64,000 nt of DNA, taken from positions 1-64,000 of the forward strand of contig NZ_LIVM01000006.1 in assembly GCF_001418685.1 (NCBI RefSeq), written 5' to 3'. The translations under genes were made by a program, and so were the position numbers. The notes under the pieces are model-generated. The model did not search any database. It saw only the letters and a list, made by a program, of their open reading frames with translations, and was not told the origin of the DNA. Source of the stretch: Apibacter mensalis (GTDB taxonomy: Bacteria > Bacteroidota > Bacteroidia > Flavobacteriales > Weeksellaceae). How positions within the stretch are numbered: position 1 is the first letter of the stretch; each line of letters opens with the position of its first letter. Shown one piece after another: positions 47,040 through 57,353 of the stretch.

Positions 47040-47383
47040 AGTTATGTCAATTATTTTTTTGATAACTTTTAAGAATAAAAATATTATTAATTACTTCGTA
47101 ATGGTTTATTCAAAGGATAAAAATATTGCTAGTAATTACTTCTTACACAAAATTAACAAAATTCAAGTTTGCGTTATTGTAATTCTTGATTCGAACATAT
47201 TTCTAATAAAATATGGAAACTTTTTTATGGATGAGTTGTACTAATAAAAATTTAGTTATTTGAATTAGGTGTGTTAAATATTATGTATAAAAAATATTTT
47301 TCAATTTATAGTTCATTATAAAAATATTGATTATCTCAATATATAAAACGACAGTCCTATTTTTATTGAAAATTGTACTACTA
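47040..47383. other. AT-rich gap inside the polysaccharide locus
   Basis: 344 bp between two minus-strand transferase genes. A 66-codon plus-strand frame here (47044-47244) has no family resemblance. No promoter or hairpin is clear. Confidence 0.4.
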
Positions 47384-48316
47384 CTACAAAAAATTCATTC
47401 CTTCTTTTTCTGAAATTTTTTTATTCTTCAAAATCTCCTTTTCCTTTAGTTTTATTAGTATCATAAATTTATTTAATACTAATTTCCCCGATTTAAGATC
47501 TAGGAAAAGAAAAGCTTTGAATAAATCCGAAAGAAGTAACCGATATTCAACCAATATTCTATTTCCTTTTAATAAAGGATTTGAAATATCTAATAAAACT
47601 TTTCTTTTATATTTTGTTAATAACGCATCAAAATATACATGAGGGGACCTTTCTTCTCTATCGTGATATACATGAACGGAAGGAACCACACCAACTTTCA
47701 TTGAATGAAAGCGCATTCTATGGGTATAATTATCATCTTCGGCATAATGATAAAATGTTGGATTAAAACCTCCTACTCTCTCAATTGTTTTTTTGGGAAG
47801 CAACCAACAGGCTGCCGGAACAAAATCAAAATTAAAAATAACTTCTTCAGTTGTTTTATGTGTACTTAAAACAGAATAAAGTTTTCTACTTTTAAATGGG
47901 TTTATACAGTTATAGAATCCTTGATCAATTAAACTTCCTTCTCCATTCATATGCAAAGGGCTTAAAATTCCATAATCAGGATGATTAATACTATTTTTTA
48001 TCAGTACTTCTACTGTTCTTTCCTGTACCCATGCATCCTGATTTAACAAAAAGAAATAGTCTGCCCCTTTTTCATATGCTCTTTTAATTCCTATATTATT
48101 GGCTTTTCCAAACCCTTCATTGGATTGATTTTCAATAAGATCAACGATTGGATAATTTTTCTTTATAAACTCAACACTTCCATCTGTTGAAACGTTATCA
48201 ATAGCTATAATATTTATTTTTAAGCTTGATTTTAATAATGATTCAAAACATTTTTGAATCCAATGTTTTTGCATCCCATTGTAAATAACGATTATAGCAA
48301 AAATATTATTTTTCAT
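47384..48316 (-). CDS. glycosyltransferase family 2, rhamnosyltransferase-like
   Basis: 310 residues. FAIIVIYNGMQKHWIQKC and AIDNVSTDGSVEFI begin the GT-A domain; FLLNQDAWV replaces the usual DxD and is typical of the WbbL/rhamnosyl-like group. PAACWLLPKK and YAEDDNYTHRM are the acceptor loop and catalytic Asp-Asp. The sugar added cannot be read from the sequence. Confidence 0.85.
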   Translation of the reverse strand: MKNNIFAIIVIYNGMQKHWIQKCFESLLKSSLKINIIAIDNVSTDGSVEFIKKNYPIVDLIENQSNEGFGKANNIGIKRAYEKGADYFFLLNQDAWVQERTVEVLIKNSINHPDYGILSPLHMNGEGSLIDQGFYNCINPFKSRKLYSVLSTHKTTEEVIFNFDFVPAACWLLPKKTIERVGGFNPTFYHYAEDDNYTHRMRFHSMKVGVVPSVHVYHDREERSPHVYFDALLTKYKRKVLLDISNPLLKGNRILVEYRLLLSDLFKAFLFLDLKSGKLVLNKFMILIKLKEKEILKNKKISEKEGMNFL

Positions 48317-48429
48317 TTACTATAATTTAATTTTTTTATATACACGTTTAATCTTTTACTAATAAATTTCTCAACAATTATATGAAAAAAAATATTTTAT
48401 GAATTAAAGAGTTTTATATCGTTATTTTT

Positions 48430-49284
48430 TTAAATAGCAACTTTTTTAATATACTTTAAAATTTTAATATTTGCTTTTATAAAACCTTTTATTCCCAACT
48501 TACGTATGTTTAAATATTTTAATTGTTTATTTATGGACCAAAAGAAAGGATATTTATATTTATATAAATAATCAATAAATACACCGTATTTTTTCAATTC
48601 ATATTCTTGATTATTTTTTTGATCTTTAGGAACAATATAATTTTTACGTATATTGATTAATTCTGTAAACCATTCTTGAGACAAAGTTCCATAAGAAAAA
48701 TGTTTTATAAGTATTTCTCCTGTAACTATATTGGTGTATTTTGAAGAAACTCGCAATGAAAAGTCCATATCATAACCATGAAAACCCTTTAAATCATCGC
48801 TAAATGGAAATTCTAAATATACATCTTTTCTACAAGCCAAAAAAACACCATCTAAGGAATATACTTTTCTACTGTTTCCATATTTTTTATCTAATCTATA
48901 GGTTATTACATTCTTATCTTCTGAATCTGATTGTATTAAATTATAAAAACAAGCATCATTTAAACCCCACCAGAAAGCCGGAACATTGGGTACATAAGCA
49001 GAACCGGCAACACCTACTATTCCTATTTTTTTATCATCTAATAAATTTAATAATTTACTTCCCCAATCTTTTGTTATAAAAATTGTATCTTCATGAATAA
49101 AAAGTAAATTTTCATATTTAGCCTGAACGGCTCCTTGATTATAAGCACTACATATCCCCATTAATCCTGGATTCCAAATATTGATAATTTCATATGGTAT
49201 TCCTTCTCCAACAGTATCTTTAACACTTTTACAAAATGATTGAAAATATCTTTTATTATATGAAGAAACTATTATTGATATCAT
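48430..49284 (-). CDS. glycosyltransferase family 2-like protein
   Basis: 284 residues. MISIIVSSYNKRYFQSF, a shortened nucleotide domain and LLFIHEDTIF as a DxD-like site (about 80). Later, SLDGVFLACRKDVYLEFPF and FHGYDMDFSLRV provide the acceptor and catalytic acid. This form, with early HED and a GYD motif, is found in polysaccharide clusters of Bacteroidota. 113 nt separate it from the next transferase. Confidence 0.8.
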   Translation of the reverse strand: MISIIVSSYNKRYFQSFCKSVKDTVGEGIPYEIINIWNPGLMGICSAYNQGAVQAKYENLLFIHEDTIFITKDWGSKLLNLLDDKKIGIVGVAGSAYVPNVPAFWWGLNDACFYNLIQSDSEDKNVITYRLDKKYGNSRKVYSLDGVFLACRKDVYLEFPFSDDLKGFHGYDMDFSLRVSSKYTNIVTGEILIKHFSYGTLSQEWFTELINIRKNYIVPKDQKNNQEYELKKYGVFIDYLYKYKYPFFWSINKQLKYLNIRKLGIKGFIKANIKILKYIKKVAI

Positions 49285-49300
49285 TCGTAAATCTCGTTTA

Positions 49301-49522
49301 TTATTTATATATATGAAATTTTTTTAATTTTATAAAACAATTTTTTGAGTAAATTTTATTAAACTTTATAAAATTTATCGTATATATAGTAAGTCCTTCA
49401 TTACATACTTTATAATATAATACTTCTCTAGAAATATCTTTCTTGATCATTGAAGCTAAATATTGTTTGGTGAAAAATTTTAATTTATTACATTTAATAT
49501 AATAATTAAGTCCTGCATGCAA
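49301..49522 (-). pseudogene. probable fragment of a glycosyltransferase-locus gene
   Basis: 73 codons, basic and helical (KFFTKQYLASMIKKDISREV), with ATG start but no recognisable domain. The composition is like the C-terminal tail of a transferase. It lies immediately upstream of a transferase gene. Most likely a remnant; a real small protein is not excluded. Confidence 0.3.
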
Positions 49523-49818
49523 ACCATGGAGCTACAATTTAACCGTACTTTTGATTTCACCAACATTTTAATTCGTCATTAATTATATAATTAGCCGATA
49601 TCCCAACGCTAATTTATATTATTCTTTAAGTGTCTAATTTCTCCAAAAATATAAGTAAATAAGACATTTTAATACTAAAATTTTAAAACTTGTTTTTTAA
49701 GGATATTTTTTACTAATTTCCCTGTGTTCAGCTTCTAAATTAATTTCACTATTTTATCTATATTCCCTTGCATTCAATAATTTTATCAATATTAAATTTA
49801 TATTTATCTTAGAATTAT
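49523..49818. other. AT-rich gap
   Basis: 296 bp with no gene, hairpin or promoter that I can support. It may have been part of the gene whose tail remains at 49301-49522. Confidence 0.3.
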
Positions 49819-51333
49819 TTATATGAATAGTTCATTCCTTTTAAATAAAAATTTCATAGCTTGTTTCTTGCTCACTTTGACATGCTTTGTTTTATATCTT
49901 GAACGTAATACCACTTTTATTTTTTCAAAAAAATTTAACTTATAACAATAGTTAAAATGATTTATTTTGCTTGAACTTTCTAATAGAGTTGCATTGATTA
50001 GTTCATTAATTGAACTATAAAATTTGTCAAAATTCACTGAATTACGTACTGTGTGTTTTCTATTTTTATTACTTTTATAAATATCACCCAATAATTCTTT
50101 CCATTTTTCTAAGTTGTATAATTGATTTATATATTGATATTGCTTATGCATCTTCTCATCTCTTATTTTTGGAGATTCTATTACTTCGGATAATTGAATA
50201 AACCATTCTTCAAATGATTTCGGATAATCTAAATTGTACGCTTGTTTATCAGAAAATAATTTCATACCATCGGCTGGATTGTACATTAACTGAATGTATT
50301 TTTGTCGTTTTGATACTTGTAACATTGCCGTAAAAGATGCCATAGGGAATCCTTCTACGTAAATATCACAAAATTCTTCATAATCCTTTAAATTAGTAAC
50401 ATTTCCTAAACATATTATTCTGGGATGCTTATATTTTTGATAAAATTCACATGTAGGGCTTACTCCAGCTATAAAAAATATTACATTTTCAAAGGTATTG
50501 ACTATTTTATATGCAGCTTCGAAAAAATTATGTTCACCAAAAGGTTTATATTTATATTCTGAGCCTGTAGATAATAGTATAACCTGTCCTTTTTCTTTAA
50601 CAAAATTTAGACTTTTTTCTTTTTTTTGAGTATTATCAACCGGAATGGGTAAAAACATCTGAAAATTAGCACCTCTTCTTTCCTTATCTAAAATAATATT
50701 AGATTCTCTAATCTGTATTAAGCAATCTATTATGGAAATTCCTATCCAAAAAATATGGTCTGCATGATTTAAAAACAAAACAGGAGTTTTAAATAATGGG
50801 TCACTAAAAGCTATTGTAGGGATAATATCATTCGGATGTATGTGTAAAATAATCAGATCATATTTTTGTGCTATCTGTTTAAGTTGAAAAGCTCTTTCTA
50901 AAATTGTTCCTTCTAATGTAATAATTGGGTTACAATTTGTATCTATTTCTTCTTTTACTTTAGTAGATAATTTATTTTCTGTCATTCTTGTTAAAATTAC
51001 AGTATGTAAATTATCTTTATCTATTTTTACCCAATTGATGAGTAATTTTGTATGCCCTCCTATATCGTATAGTTCTGTCGCTATATGTAAAATGGATAAT
51101 CTATGGTGTGTATGTGATTCCTTTTTTATTGGGGAAATTGGAGGTATTTTTTGCCCAAGATTTAATAGTAATCTTTCAAATTTCCAATTTACGTAATATC
51201 CTGTAATATTATACAAAGCAAAGGTTGCTAATTGCCTTAGATATAGGGCACAATCTTCATACAATCCTTTATCATATATAGCCTTTGCTGTTTTTAGTGA
51301 AGAATCAAAATATTTTCTGTTATCAGTAATCAT
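49819..51333 (-). CDS. GT-B glycosyltransferase-like protein with helical N terminus
   Basis: 504 residues. Residues 1-75 form a helical repeat-like region. From about 77 a GT-B fold begins: [20 protein letters not shown] is the Gly-rich acceptor loop of GT4 enzymes, followed by [15 protein letters not shown] and NHADHIFW. The C-terminal half has [19 protein letters not shown] and FIAGVSP and a donor-site-like [14 protein letters not shown]. The usual E-x7-E is weak. Its start overlaps the aminotransferase stop by 11 nt, so translation is coupled; it may transfer the aminodeoxysugar made by that enzyme. Confidence 0.65.
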   Translation of the reverse strand: MITDNRKYFDSSLKTAKAIYDKGLYEDCALYLRQLATFALYNITGYYVNWKFERLLLNLGQKIPPISPIKKESHTHHRLSILHIATELYDIGGHTKLLINWVKIDKDNLHTVILTRMTENKLSTKVKEEIDTNCNPIITLEGTILERAFQLKQIAQKYDLIILHIHPNDIIPTIAFSDPLFKTPVLFLNHADHIFWIGISIIDCLIQIRESNIILDKERRGANFQMFLPIPVDNTQKKEKSLNFVKEKGQVILLSTGSEYKYKPFGEHNFFEAAYKIVNTFENVIFFIAGVSPTCEFYQKYKHPRIICLGNVTNLKDYEEFCDIYVEGFPMASFTAMLQVSKRQKYIQLMYNPADGMKLFSDKQAYNLDYPKSFEEWFIQLSEVIESPKIRDEKMHKQYQYINQLYNLEKWKELLGDIYKSNKNRKHTVRNSVNFDKFYSSINELINATLLESSSKINHFNYCYKLNFFEKIKVVLRSRYKTKHVKVSKKQAMKFLFKRNELFI

Positions 51334-52429
51334 TTAATATTTTCACAACTTTTTTAATTTCATCTTGATGTAAAACCGCTGATATAGGTAAGCTTAGTAT
51401 TTCTTTACTCAATTTTTCTGTTATTGGAAAATGTAAATGATTATAATTTGAGTAAGCTTCCTGTTTATGTGGAGGTATAGGATAATGAACTAGGGTCTGA
51501 ATATTATTTTTTGTTAAATATTCTTGTAATTCATCTCTTTGTTTACATCTAATTACAAATAAATGCCAAACATGTTGCTTATTTTGAATACAATTTTCAA
51601 TTTTTGGCAATTCTATCCTAGCATTTTTTATATTGTTTAAATAATAATTTGCTACCGCTCTTCTTTTTTGATTTTCTTGATCATTATATTTTAGTTTTGT
51701 ATTCAAAACTACTGCTTGAATTTCATCAAGTCTGCTATTCAAACCTCGATATTTATTTATATATTTTTTTTCTGATCCATAATTTGCCAAAGTCCTTATG
51801 GTTTGTGCTAGGTCTGCATCGTTTGTACTTACTGCACCTGCATCGCCCAGAGCTCCTAAATTTTTACCCGGGTAAAAACTAAAACCTGCGGCATCTCCTA
51901 AATTTCCGGTTTTAATTCCATTCCATTCTGCACCAATAGCCTGTGCATTATCTTCAATAATTTTTAAATTATTTTTTTGAGCTAATAATTTTAATTCATT
52001 AGAAAATATTGCTTGCCCATATAAGTGGACAATCATAATTGCTTTAGTTTTGGATGTGATCTTTTCTTCTATTTTTGATATATCTATGTTAAATGTTTGT
52101 TCATCAGGTTCTACAAAAATTGGAATTAATCCATTTTCTGATATAGCTAAAACCGAGGCTATGTATGTATTGGCAGGAACAATCACTTCATCCCCTTCAT
52201 TGATAACTCCTAATTCTTTATATCCTTTTAATATTAAACGTAATGAATCCAAACCATTGGCTACACCTACGGTTTCTTGTACTCCTATATATTTTGCCAA
52301 ATTATTTTCAAATTCTCTAACTTTTTCCCCTAAAAGATACCATCCTGATCGATATACTTTTATGATTTCTTCTTCAATTTCTTTTTGAAATTGAAGATTT
52401 ATTTTTTGTAAGTCTAAAAATTTTATCAC
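51323..52429 (-). CDS. DegT/DnrJ/EryC1 aminotransferase, FdtB-like
   Basis: PLP-dependent sugar aminotransferase, 368 residues. The PLP lysine is in [17 protein letters not shown], with [13 protein letters not shown] (Asp for the pyridine nitrogen) and YGSEKKY. With the ketoisomerase at 53311 it should turn dTDP-3-keto-6-deoxyhexose into the 3-amino sugar. It could instead act on a 4-keto substrate, but the FdtA partner favours position 3. It overlaps the following transferase gene. Confidence 0.85.
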   Translation of the reverse strand: MIKFLDLQKINLQFQKEIEEEIIKVYRSGWYLLGEKVREFENNLAKYIGVQETVGVANGLDSLRLILKGYKELGVINEGDEVIVPANTYIASVLAISENGLIPIFVEPDEQTFNIDISKIEEKITSKTKAIMIVHLYGQAIFSNELKLLAQKNNLKIIEDNAQAIGAEWNGIKTGNLGDAAGFSFYPGKNLGALGDAGAVSTNDADLAQTIRTLANYGSEKKYINKYRGLNSRLDEIQAVVLNTKLKYNDQENQKRRAVANYYLNNIKNARIELPKIENCIQNKQHVWHLFVIRCKQRDELQEYLTKNNIQTLVHYPIPPHKQEAYSNYNHLHFPITEKLSKEILSLPISAVLHQDEIKKVVKILNDY

Positions 52430-52758
52430 GATTATTATCTTTTATTCAAATAGATCACCAAGAATATTCAATGTTAAAACCTGGTAATGAAATTCTCTTG
52501 TGTTATTATTCTATTTAATTTATTCATTTTTCAATACATAAAATTGTCTGTTAAAAGCATTCGCAAACTAAAACCTAATCAATAATAAGTTTTTCTGTAA
52601 GCGTATTCTCCTTAAAAAGATAAATACAAATGTTTTTGTTAGATTAATTAAAATACAACCCAACTTTAATTTATAATTACATAATTTTTTTATATTTATA
52701 CAATATTATTCATCAATCTGAATCTTAACAGTTACTCCTTTTAATTAATCCTAAATAT
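52430..52758. other. AT-rich gap between acetyltransferase and aminotransferase genes
   Basis: 329 bp within an otherwise tightly packed minus-strand operon. I see no ORF, no terminator and no clear promoter. A lost small gene or an internal promoter region are both possible. Confidence 0.35.
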
Positions 52759-53280
52759 TTAAAATAATCTTTCGAACTTATCTTTATTTTGCTGAAAATT
52801 TATCCTTGTCAGTACAAAGTATATATTTAATTCATCTTCTTTAATAATTTTAGGATTGTATTTTTTATGATAATTAATTACTGATCTATTTTCTCTTCTT
52901 ACTTCGAACTTTAATTTCGTATACCCAAGTATTTCAAATACAAATTTTTTGACAAGGAAATCGACTTTAATAGAATTTATAGGTTTTTTCAACTCTGGTG
53001 CTGAAATCCAACTCCCTATTTCTACTGATTCAGAATTTATATTATAAATTCTATAGGTGGCGAATCTTTCTTTATCTTCATCAAGTGCTATAAAATAGTA
53101 CTCTTGTTTTAGTTTTTCTCTTTCTTTATATTTATTTAACCATTCTACTTGTAATGATAAATCATTGGGGGTAGAATTAATATATTTAGATTTAACCTTA
53201 TTATTTCTCAATTTAAGTATGAATTCTGCGTCTTGAATATCTACAAGCCTTAGAACTATTCCGAAATTACATATTTCCAT
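52759..53280 (-). CDS. GNAT-family N-acetyltransferase
   Basis: 173 residues of the GNAT fold, RimJ/RimL type (VLRLVDIQDAEFILKLRNN at the start, YFIALDEDKERFATYRI in the sheet, KLKFEVRRENRSVINYHKK in the acetyl-CoA region). Placed between FdtA-like and FdtB-like genes, it probably acetylates the 3-amino group of the dTDP-sugar, replacing the left-handed beta-helix enzyme FdtC of other bacteria. That role is inferred from position. Confidence 0.75.
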   Translation of the reverse strand: MEICNFGIVLRLVDIQDAEFILKLRNNKVKSKYINSTPNDLSLQVEWLNKYKEREKLKQEYYFIALDEDKERFATYRIYNINSESVEIGSWISAPELKKPINSIKVDFLVKKFVFEILGYTKLKFEVRRENRSVINYHKKYNPKIIKEDELNIYFVLTRINFQQNKDKFERLF

Positions 53281-53310
53281 TTTTTAAATTCATTATAATC
53301 CCTGATGTAA

Positions 53311-53712
53311 TCATTTCATCAATTTTTTAAATTCGTCATAATTTCTTATGTAATCTTGTTCCTTATAAAAATCTGAAGCCAGACATAATAAGACTGCGTT
53401 ATGTGAAAATTTTATATCTCTCCAAATTTTGCTGGGAATATATAAACCTTTTTCAGGAGAATCTAAGATGAATGTTTCTGTATTACCATATATATCTTCA
53501 GTAGTAAATTCAATGTTTCCGGATACAGCAAATATCAATTGCTCAAGTCCTTTGTGAGCATGTCCTCCTCTCTGAACATCCTGTGGGGTAAAATAAGTCC
53601 AATAAACCCTTTTAATATTAAAAGGAATATTTAAATTTTCTTCAGCAACAGTTATATATCCTAAAACTGAAGATCCTATTTTTGATAATTCTATAATATG
53701 TGGTTTATTCAT
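53311..53712 (-). CDS. dTDP-4-keto-6-deoxyglucose 3,4-ketoisomerase (FdtA-like)
   Basis: 133-residue single-domain cupin of the WxcM/FdtA group. The metal-free active site is in RGGHAHKGLEQLIFAVSGN, with paired His and Glu, and ILDSPEKGLYIPSKIWRDI is the typical second half. It moves the keto group from C4 to C3 of the RmlB product, opening the route to 3-amino-3,6-dideoxy sugars. Whether the product is the galacto (FdtA) or gluco (QdtA) form cannot be decided by eye. Confidence 0.87.
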   Translation of the reverse strand: MNKPHIIELSKIGSSVLGYITVAEENLNIPFNIKRVYWTYFTPQDVQRGGHAHKGLEQLIFAVSGNIEFTTEDIYGNTETFILDSPEKGLYIPSKIWRDIKFSHNAVLLCLASDFYKEQDYIRNYDEFKKLMK

Positions 53713-53737
53713 TATTTAATATTCAGTTTATTCATTA

Positions 53738-55003
53738 TTACCCATAAAACTTATTTGAAAAATTAAGATCCGGACGAATCAATCCAGGAAGCAAATTATT
53801 ATTAGATCCTAAAGATTCATTTAATATTTCAAATTGAATTACTTCGTTTTGTATATATAGTGGATATCTCTGATCTTCTCCAAAAATCAAATTAAATTTA
53901 TAAACTCCGGCATTTAATAAATTGGATTCTATTTGACCTTTTACAATATATATTCCTTTTTTGGAATCTTTATTTACAGTTATTAATTCACCTGTATGAA
54001 AAATGACTATTTCATCTGAATTTCTTAATTCAAATGTTGCATCTAAGTTTATTCCTGCTTTATTATTATAAAATACTAATTCAAACTCTACCCCAGATGA
54101 AATGGTCAAATAATTTCCATTTATCGGTTTCGTATTGAATTTAAGTATTTTTATATTTTCATTACCTGGTGCGGAATTCATATTTCCGTCATGCTCAAAA
54201 CATGAGGGAATATTATTTAATTTTTGATAGTATTCAACTGAATCTAATGCTCCGCCAATATAAGATATACTTCCGTGTTGCATCACTACTCCTTGATTGC
54301 ATAGCGTTTTAATTGCCGCCATGTTATGACTCACAAATAAAACCGTTCTTCCATCATTAATACTTACATCTTTCATTTTACCTAAACATTTCTTCTGAAA
54401 CTCGGCATCTCCTACTGCTAATACTTCGTCTACCACCAAAATTTCTGGCTCTAGGTGAGCAGCAACTGCAAATGCCAAACGTACATACATTCCGGAAGAA
54501 TATCTTTTTACCGGCGTATCTACATATCTTTCAACACCCGAAAAATTCACTATTTCATCAAATTTGGAACGTATTTCTCTTTTAGTCATTCCTAAAATTG
54601 CTCCATTTAAAAAAATATTTTCCCTTCCTGTTAATTCCGGATGAAATCCTGTACCAACTTCCAATAAAGAAGCTATCCTTCCGTTTATTTTGATACTTCC
54701 AGAAGTAGGAGAAGTGGTTTTAGATAATATTTTTAATAATGTTGATTTTCCTGCTCCGTTTCTTCCGATAATACCCAAGACTTCTCCTTGGTTTACATCA
54801 AAACTTACCTCTTTCAATGCCCACACATAATCTGAAGTTCCCTTAGTGGTTCTGTCATTCGTTTCTCCTATTTTAGCAAAAGGATCGCCCTTTCCCCTTG
54901 TTTTCCACCACCATCTTTTAAAATCTTGCTGTAAAGTTCCGGTACCTACTTGTCCTAGCCTATATAATTTTGATAAATTTTCTATTTTTATTGCTAAATT
55001 CAT
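53738..55003 (-). CDS. Wzt-like polysaccharide ABC transporter ATPase
   Basis: 421 residues. The ATPase domain (1-245) has an insertion after LSKLYRLGQ typical of this family, Walker A GRNGAGKSTLLK, signature YSSGMYVRLAFAVA and Walker B ILVVDEVLAVGD. The C-terminal 170 residues form a beta-sandwich like the Wzt carbohydrate-binding domain, which recognises the end of the finished chain. It energises export of O-polysaccharide across the inner membrane with the permease at 55063. Its C-terminal domain implies a chain-end modification as export signal. Confidence 0.92.
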   Translation of the reverse strand: MNLAIKIENLSKLYRLGQVGTGTLQQDFKRWWWKTRGKGDPFAKIGETNDRTTKGTSDYVWALKEVSFDVNQGEVLGIIGRNGAGKSTLLKILSKTTSPTSGSIKINGRIASLLEVGTGFHPELTGRENIFLNGAILGMTKREIRSKFDEIVNFSGVERYVDTPVKRYSSGMYVRLAFAVAAHLEPEILVVDEVLAVGDAEFQKKCLGKMKDVSINDGRTVLFVSHNMAAIKTLCNQGVVMQHGSISYIGGALDSVEYYQKLNNIPSCFEHDGNMNSAPGNENIKILKFNTKPINGNYLTISSGVEFELVFYNNKAGINLDATFELRNSDEIVIFHTGELITVNKDSKKGIYIVKGQIESNLLNAGVYKFNLIFGEDQRYPLYIQNEVIQFEILNESLGSNNNLLPGLIRPDLNFSNKFYG

Positions 55004-55062
55004 ATTTAAAAAACGAATATTTTTATGAAATTTCTGGATAATTGTAATGATTTTAATATCTA

Positions 55063-55926
55063 TTACACAGTATCCATAAAGCTTCTTTCTACCTTATTAA
55101 AAATTATAATGCCAAAAATTATGCTGAATAAGGCAAATATTGTACTGTATAACAATCCTCCCCAACTTAAAACTCCTGTTCCTAAAAAACCGTATTTAAA
55201 AACTTCAATTATGGGTGAAATAGGATTAACCATAGCTACCCAATGAAATTTTTCTGGAAGCTTGTTATAAATCATAGATATAGGGTAAATGATTGGGGTA
55301 GCGTACATAAGCAATGATACACCGAATGATAATAAATAGGATAGATCTCTATATTTGGTTGTCATAGAGCTAATAATCATACCAAGTCCTAATCCTATAC
55401 CTGCCATAAGTACCAGTAAAAATGGAAGCAATAATATTATATGTATATTAACTTGTATAGGTTCACCTTTAAATAAATAATATAACAAAAAGATTAAAAA
55501 TAAAAAAAATTGTATACCAAATTTAAGTAAATTGCCAATAACTATGGATAAAGGCATAATTAAACGGGGAAAATAAACTTTTCCAAATATATTTGCATTA
55601 TCTCTGAACACAGAAGAGGTACCTGTCAAACAATCTTGAAAATAGTTCCAAAGAGTTAGCCCTGATAAATAAAATAAAATTCCCGGCAATCCACCTGTCT
55701 TTATACCTGCTATACCCCCAAAAACAACAGTAAACATCAAAGAGGTTATAATTGGGTTTATAAAAAACCAAAGGGGACCTAAGATGGTTTGTTTATAATT
55801 GGCAACAAAATTCCTTCTTACCATAAGGACTAACAGGTCCTTATACTCCCAAACTTCTTTAAGTTTAAAATCTAATAGTGAATGTTTTGCACTTATCTGT
55901 TCTGTCCATTTTTGAGTTTCTTCCAT
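55063..55926 (-). CDS. Wzm-like polysaccharide ABC transporter permease
   Basis: 287 residues with six hydrophobic helices in the ABC-2 permease pattern. The N-terminal amphipathic segment (LKEVWEYKDLLVLMVRRNF) and KQTILGPLWFFINPI are characteristic of Wzm/TagG. It forms the channel for the undecaprenyl-linked polymer. Start 13 nt after rmlA; the ATPase partner follows after 59 nt. Confidence 0.92.
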   Translation of the reverse strand: MEETQKWTEQISAKHSLLDFKLKEVWEYKDLLVLMVRRNFVANYKQTILGPLWFFINPIITSLMFTVVFGGIAGIKTGGLPGILFYLSGLTLWNYFQDCLTGTSSVFRDNANIFGKVYFPRLIMPLSIVIGNLLKFGIQFFLFLIFLLYYLFKGEPIQVNIHIILLLPFLLVLMAGIGLGLGMIISSMTTKYRDLSYLLSFGVSLLMYATPIIYPISMIYNKLPEKFHWVAMVNPISPIIEVFKYGFLGTGVLSWGGLLYSTIFALFSIIFGIIIFNKVERSFMDTV

Positions 55927-55939
55927 TTACTTATTAATA

Positions 55940-56809
55940 CTAACGTTTATAATAGGTAATATTTTTAAGATATTCTCCATATCCGCTTTTTCCATATTTA
56001 TTTGCAATCTCGTATAATTTTTCAATAGTTATAAATCCTCTCTTATAAGCTGTCTCTTCAATACATCCAATTTTTATGCCTTGTCTCTTTTCGATAACAC
56101 GAATGTATTCTGTGGCATCGTGAAGAGAATCAAAAGTTCCGGTATCCAACCAAGCTGTTCCTCTGTCCATTACTCCTACTTCCAACTCTCCATTTTCTAA
56201 ATAAACTTTATTTACATCTGTAATTTCATACTCTCCTCTGGCTGATGGCTTCAATTTTTTAGCTATCTCTACTACTTTATTATCGTAGAAATATAATCCC
56301 GGTACTGCATAATTAGATTTGGGACTTAATGGCTTTTCTTCAATTGAAATAGCTTTCATATCTTCATTAAATTCAACTACCCCATATCTTTCCGGATCGT
56401 TTACATGATAGGCAAAAACTATTGCACCTTTTGGGTTAGTCTTAGATCTTAATAATTGACTTAAACCTGCTCCATAAAAAATATTATCACCTAATATTAA
56501 TGCTACTGAATCATCTCCTATAAATTTTTCACCTATCACAAAGGCTTGAGCTAAACCGTTAGGTGTATGTTGAATTTCGTAAGTTAGCTTACATCCGAAA
56601 TCCGATCCATCCCCTAATAGCTTTTTGAATGCTTGTTGATCATGAGGAGTGGTAATAATTAAAATATCTTTAATTTCTGCATCCATTAAAACCGATAATG
56701 GATAATAGATCATTGGCTTATCATACACGGGCATAAGTTGTTTACTTACTGCTATAGTAAGAGGGTACAATCGGGTCCCTGATCCTCCAGCTAATATAAT
56801 TCCTTTCAT
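55940..56809 (-). CDS. rmlA: glucose-1-phosphate thymidylyltransferase
   Basis: Makes dTDP-glucose from glucose 1-phosphate and dTTP. 289 residues, the short RmlA form. [20 protein letters not shown] is the nucleotide loop, with [29 protein letters not shown] and [10 protein letters not shown] for sugar binding. It starts 4 nt after the small lipoprotein gene, so it is in the same operon as rmlB. Confidence 0.95.
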   Translation of the reverse strand: MKGIILAGGSGTRLYPLTIAVSKQLMPVYDKPMIYYPLSVLMDAEIKDILIITTPHDQQAFKKLLGDGSDFGCKLTYEIQHTPNGLAQAFVIGEKFIGDDSVALILGDNIFYGAGLSQLLRSKTNPKGAIVFAYHVNDPERYGVVEFNEDMKAISIEEKPLSPKSNYAVPGLYFYDNKVVEIAKKLKPSARGEYEITDVNKVYLENGELEVGVMDRGTAWLDTGTFDSLHDATEYIRVIEKRQGIKIGCIEETAYKRGFITIEKLYEIANKYGKSGYGEYLKNITYYKR

Positions 56810-56813
56810 ATAA

Positions 56814-57353
56814 TTATTTTATTATAAATGTATTAAACATAAAATTGTAATCTGACCTATCGGTATTATTTTTATTTTCTACTATTTGTAATGTAATGGT
56901 TTTATCTTTATAATGCATAACCCCTACTTCTCCGTATACTTTGTCCTTGGTATCATCGGCTTCATAATACGTGGTAATACAATCAAATTTTCCCAAATGG
57001 GTAGGGTTATTTTTGCTTATAATTTTAAAGTTTACTTTCTGATAAAAAAATTGAAGTTGATTGATCTGATCATTTAATATTGAGTCTGCAGATAACTTTT
57101 GATTAAAAATACTAATAGCCATAGTACTTTCTACTTTATAATTAGTGTATTTATCTAATTCTATATATCTGTTGCCTTCTTTGAAATAATCGTTTTTCAC
57201 TTTCCAATTAAAAGGTAAATTAATTGATAATCCTTCTTTTTGATAGTTATGCGTAATTTTGGTCTTATTTTCCTTAGTTTGTGTACAAGAAGATACTACA
57301 ATTAATAATGAAAATATAAATGCACTTATTTTACTTTTAGTCATAACTCTCAT
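56814..57353 (-). CDS. PsbP-like or unidentified lipoprotein inside the sugar operon
   Basis: 179 residues. The signal ends in lipobox VVSSC (Cys about 23). The body ([17 protein letters not shown], then [17 protein letters not shown]) resembles small PsbP-like/DUF1795 beta proteins found in bacterial envelopes, but the family call is weak. Its ATG overlaps the rmlB stop (TAATG) and rmlA follows after 4 nt, so it is fully embedded between two nucleotide-sugar genes. Why an envelope lipoprotein sits there is unclear. Confidence 0.6.
   Translation of the reverse strand: MRVMTKSKISAFIFSLLIVVSSCTQTKENKTKITHNYQKEGLSINLPFNWKVKNDYFKEGNRYIELDKYTNYKVESTMAISIFNQKLSADSILNDQINQLQFFYQKVNFKIISKNNPTHLGKFDCITTYYEADDTKDKVYGEVGVMHYKDKTITLQIVENKNNTDRSDYNFMFNTFIIK

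Noticed and set aside
47044-47244. 66-codon plus-strand ORF in the polysaccharide locus
   Set aside because: No family resemblance, very AT-rich, and no neighbour on that strand.
48804-49079. 91-codon plus-strand ORF inside a transferase gene
   Set aside because: Antisense to the GT2-like gene at 48430-49284, which has recognisable motifs.
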